Of a DNA stretch of 48,450 bases, positions 46,403-48,450 are shown piece by piece. Numbering within the stretch: the stretch's first letter is position 1; the number at the start of each line of letters is the position of its first letter. Under the pieces are notes generated by a model, which made no database searches, was not told the DNA's origin, and saw nothing but the letters and a program-made list of their open reading frames with translations. The stretch comes from Desulfotignum sp. (GTDB lineage Bacteria; Desulfobacterota; Desulfobacteria; Desulfobacterales; Desulfobacteraceae). The position numbers were made by a program, and so were the translations under genes. The DNA is taken from assembly GCA_018399285.1 (NCBI GenBank), contig JAGYOW010000024.1, positions 1-48,450 on the forward strand. The letters are read 5' to 3'.

Positions 46403-47677
46403 TCACTTGTCTGAGGAAAAAAAATCCAGGGCCGGGATATGGCGGATTCCTTTTCGGGGCGGCAAAGGCAAGTCATCCATGGTAATGATGTGCTTGGGAT
46501 AATGGTCTTGGATAGACAGCAGGCTTTCAAACTCCCGGCCGTATGTCTCACTGCCCGGATCATTGATCGTCCACGCCACCTGATAATAGGCCCGGTCTCC
46601 GTTTTTTTGAGAAAGAAAATCCACCTCGCCCTTGCCGGTCCTGACCGTGGATATGGTGAAGCCTTTTCTTTTCAACGCCATATATACCAGATTTTCCAGC
46701 TGCTTGCCGTATCCCCCGAATCGTTGGTCCTTTTTCATGAAAACCAGGTCATTGAGGTAGATTTTCCTGGGGCCGGATTTCAGATAATCGTTTTTCTTAT
46801 GGGAAAACACGGGGCATTCATGGATGAAAAAAGCTTCTTTCAAACATTCCAGGTAGTCGGACACTGTGTGGACGGATGCCCGTTTGCCGGATTCATCGAT
46901 CAGATGGGCCATCTTGTTCCGGGACACCTCGTCCGAAGCCGAAGCACTGACATATTCCACGATTTTTTTCAGCAGCCGCACGTTCCGGATTTCGTATCGG
47001 GCCACGATATCCCGCATGATAACCGAATCAATGGTGGTTTCGATCAGATTGTTCCTTGCAAAGTGGTTGTCCGCCAGCACGATTTCAGGCATTCCGCCGT
47101 GGGTGAGATAAGTCAGGAGATTTTCCCGGGTTCCATCCTGTTGGGTGAAGGCGCAAAATTCAGTAAAAGAGAGGGGAAATACCCTGAGTTCGTGGCTCCT
47201 GCCTGCCAGGTAGGTGGCCAGTTCACCACTGAGGAGCTTTGAGTTTGAACCGGTGATGATGATCTTGTATTCAGCCGTATAATCTTCAAAAAATGATCCC
47301 ACCAGTTTTTCCCAGTCCTTGATCTCCTGTACCTCGTCGATAAAAAGGTACATGCGCTGGCCAGTATCCACATTCAGATTTTTCTGCCAGGATGTCACCG
47401 CTTCCTGGAACCGGTCCGGATCTCTGAGAAAGCCAAGCTCCCTGAGGAACAGATTGGCGTAAAAAATCTGGCAGGGAGGAACCTTCATCTGCCGGATCAG
47501 GTGATCCATAAACTGCCGGACAATAAAGCTTTTTCCCACCCGCCGCAATCCGGTCACAGTGACAATGGTTTTGCCGGTATTCAATCGGGCGAGCTGGTCC
47601 AGGTATATCGGCCGGGTGATACCCGTGCCCTTCACCGCTGCATCCCAGAAGTTGTATTTTTTCAGGGCCTTTATCAT
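46403..47677 (-). CDS. AAA+ ATPase with DUF4143 C-terminal domain
   Basis: 424 aa from the ATG at 47677 (weak AAAG upstream); an in-frame TTG at 47704 is possible. Walker A GLRRVGKSFIVRQ, Walker B MYLFIDEVQEI, sensor IIITGSNSKLL, then a DUF4143-type C-terminal nuclease-like region GEVDFLSQ. Intact. Members are common accessory ATPases of unclear role (often near mobile DNA). Convergent with the polyferredoxin gene. Confidence 0.88.
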   Translation of the reverse strand: MIKALKKYNFWDAAVKGTGITRPIYLDQLARLNTGKTIVTVTGLRRVGKSFIVRQFMDHLIRQMKVPPCQIFYANLFLRELGFLRDPDRFQEAVTSWQKNLNVDTGQRMYLFIDEVQEIKDWEKLVGSFFEDYTAEYKIIITGSNSKLLSGELATYLAGRSHELRVFPLSFTEFCAFTQQDGTRENLLTYLTHGGMPEIVLADNHFARNNLIETTIDSVIMRDIVARYEIRNVRLLKKIVEYVSASASDEVSRNKMAHLIDESGKRASVHTVSDYLECLKEAFFIHECPVFSHKKNDYLKSGPRKIYLNDLVFMKKDQRFGGYGKQLENLVYMALKRKGFTISTVRTGKGEVDFLSQKNGDRAYYQVAWTINDPGSETYGREFESLLSIQDHYPKHIITMDDLPLPPRKGIRHIPALDFFSSDK

Positions 47678-47786
47678 AAATTTTCTTTGTGCTGTGTATT
47701 GCAAAATATTATGTTAAAAATTGTCTATATGCAATGTAATAGAAATAAATAGATAAATCAATATAATTTTGCATTATATCGCATAA

Positions 47787-48035
47787 TCATCCCCCGGCCA
47801 AAGGACCGTGCAGGATCAGGACACCATCGGTTTCCAACGGTGTGTCCACAGATATTTTCCGGTTGTCCAGAAAAATCAGGGGCACCAGCAGGGGGCTTAT
47901 GTCCTGATCAATCAGTATCTGCCGGATCGGGATGCCGGGATGCACCCGGATTCGGCTGGTCGGCTGTCCGGGCCTGCCGGCATCCCTGAGGATGCTCAGC
48001 AGGCTTTCAGACATATTCAGCGTGATGGTGATCAT
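47787..48035 (-). CDS. MoaD/ThiS-like ubiquitin-fold protein
   Basis: 82 aa. ATG overlaps the AOR stop as ATGA. MITITLNMSESLLSIL, IPIRQILIDQDISPLLVPLI and the C-terminal GVLILHGPLAGG with a terminal Gly-Gly, which in MoaD/ThiS is adenylated and thiocarboxylated. As it is coupled to a tungsten/molybdopterin enzyme gene, sulfur transfer to a pterin cofactor is the natural guess. 47678-47786 holds no gene. Confidence 0.78.
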   Translation of the reverse strand: MITITLNMSESLLSILRDAGRPGQPTSRIRVHPGIPIRQILIDQDISPLLVPLIFLDNRKISVDTPLETDGVLILHGPLAGG

Positions 48036-48450
48036 TCCACGGCCAGGTTGAATTTTTCCAGGGTTTCTCTGGTGGGAATCCCGTTGGTGTCCCATCCCCG
48101 GGCCGCATAATATGCATCCAGCATCTCTTCGATCACGGCAAATTCCACCTTGTGCCCCTTGTTGGGGCCGGACGGGATGGGTTCCTCGTAAAACCGCGGG
48201 GGCGGATAATCATATTTGCGGCCGAAATCCGGGATTTCTCTTTTATTGAACATCCGGTTCAAATGCCAGATCTTTTCGGAAAGATGAAGCAGGTCTTTGT
48301 TGAAATCCAGCTTTTTTCCGGTGGCACAATAATACAGTTCCTCATAATAATGGGTTTCCAGGCCGATCTCCATGTACTGGAGCCGGCAGGTGCCCAGGAT
48401 GTCGAAGGCCGGCCGCAAATGCTGGGACTTGAGCACCAGGGGCACCACGT
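48032..48450 (-). CDS. aldehyde:ferredoxin oxidoreductase, C-terminal part
   Basis: Truncated by the right window edge; about 138 C-terminal residues visible. YMEIGLETHYYEELYYCATG, LLHLSEKIWHLNRMFNKREI, and the closing LDAYYAARGWDTNGIPTRET, LEKFNLAVE match the AOR family C-terminal domain. The enzyme uses a tungstopterin (or Mo) and a 4Fe-4S cluster to oxidise aldehydes with ferredoxin. Coupled to the MoaD-like gene by a 4-nt overlap. Confidence 0.85.
   Translation of the reverse strand, partial: VVPLVLKSQHLRPAFDILGTCRLQYMEIGLETHYYEELYYCATGKKLDFNKDLLHLSEKIWHLNRMFNKREIPDFGRKYDYPPPRFYEEPIPSGPNKGHKVEFAVIEEMLDAYYAARGWDTNGIPTRETLEKFNLAVE

Noticed and set aside
1..48450. CRISPR array, tRNA, rRNA, prophage
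   Set aside because: No regularly spaced repeats, no tRNA-like cloverleaf ends or rRNA motifs, and no phage structural genes were recognised by eye.

Overview
The window looks like chromosomal DNA of a strictly anaerobic, probably sulfate-reducing Desulfobacterota, most likely Desulfobacteraceae. This is inferred from gene content, not from a marker gene: HdrA/HdrD/MvhD electron-transfer proteins, a Sec-containing formate dehydrogenase, double-cubane (HgdB-like) proteins with an activase, aldehyde:ferredoxin oxidoreductase, many CxxC iron-sulfur proteins and a selenium-trafficking cluster. I see no rRNA, tRNA, CRISPR array or prophage.

Layout. 0-2.0 kb (minus strand): selenium/sulfur trafficking set (YedE-like membrane protein, TusA-like protein, DUF3343 protein, start of another gene). 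2.0-4.1 kb: debris (glycosyltransferase, rubrerythrin, RelBE-type toxin-antitoxin, a DUF1858-like fragment). 4.3-7.0 kb (plus): HdrD-like protein, Cys-type MvhD, HesB/IscA-like protein, RelE-like protein. 7.1-10.1 kb: polar amino-acid ABC transporter with broken permeases. 10.8-13.5 kb: intact RbsB/A/C-type sugar ABC operon behind a palindromic operator-like site. 13.6-15.8 kb (minus): DUF1858-like protein, double-cubane protein and PP2C phosphatase. 16.1-18.2 kb: a second double-cubane gene and its activase, both frameshifted. 18.3-20.6 kb: broken DUF1778/GNAT module, metF and a CGGC-domain gene.

The centre of interest is 20.7-31.6 kb on the minus strand. An apparent operon runs response regulator, histidine kinase, response regulator, hdrA, mvhD, fdhB, fdhA. 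hdrA, mvhD and fdhA each carry an in-frame UGA exactly at a conserved Cys/Sec position, followed about 20-26 nt later by a hairpin whose apical loop contains G. They are therefore three consecutive selenoprotein genes, probably building a formate-linked flavin-based electron-transfer complex. A sigma-54 promoter and three GTATA-N6-TATAC palindromes lie between the operon and the adjacent NtrC-type activator gene, which has the GAFTGA motif. The selenium genes at the start of the window fit the Sec demand. The HdrD/MvhD set at 4.4 kb could supply the HdrB/C-like partner missing from the Sec operon.

31.9-33.2 kb carries two small glycosyltransferases (TIGR04282/TIGR04283 type). 33.4-39.5 kb is AT-rich accessory DNA with two complete insertion sequences. 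One is an IS4-type element with 13-bp terminal repeats and 7-bp target duplication, lying between the ribosome-binding site and start codon of a small exported-protein gene. The other is an IS3-type element splitting a zinc-ribbon gene. 39.5-46.4 kb: FabG, spermidine-synthase-like, old-yellow-enzyme, LysR, DUF362 and NapH-like genes, nearly all frameshifted. 46.4-48.4 kb: AAA ATPase (DUF4143), MoaD/ThiS-like protein and the C-terminus of an aldehyde:ferredoxin oxidoreductase.

Caution: several blocks (about 2-4, 8-9.5, 16.9-22, 33.4-46 kb) contain multiple one-base frameshifts per gene, often in short homopolymers, while 22.3-33.2 kb has none. Many 'pseudogenes' here may be sequencing errors rather than real decay.
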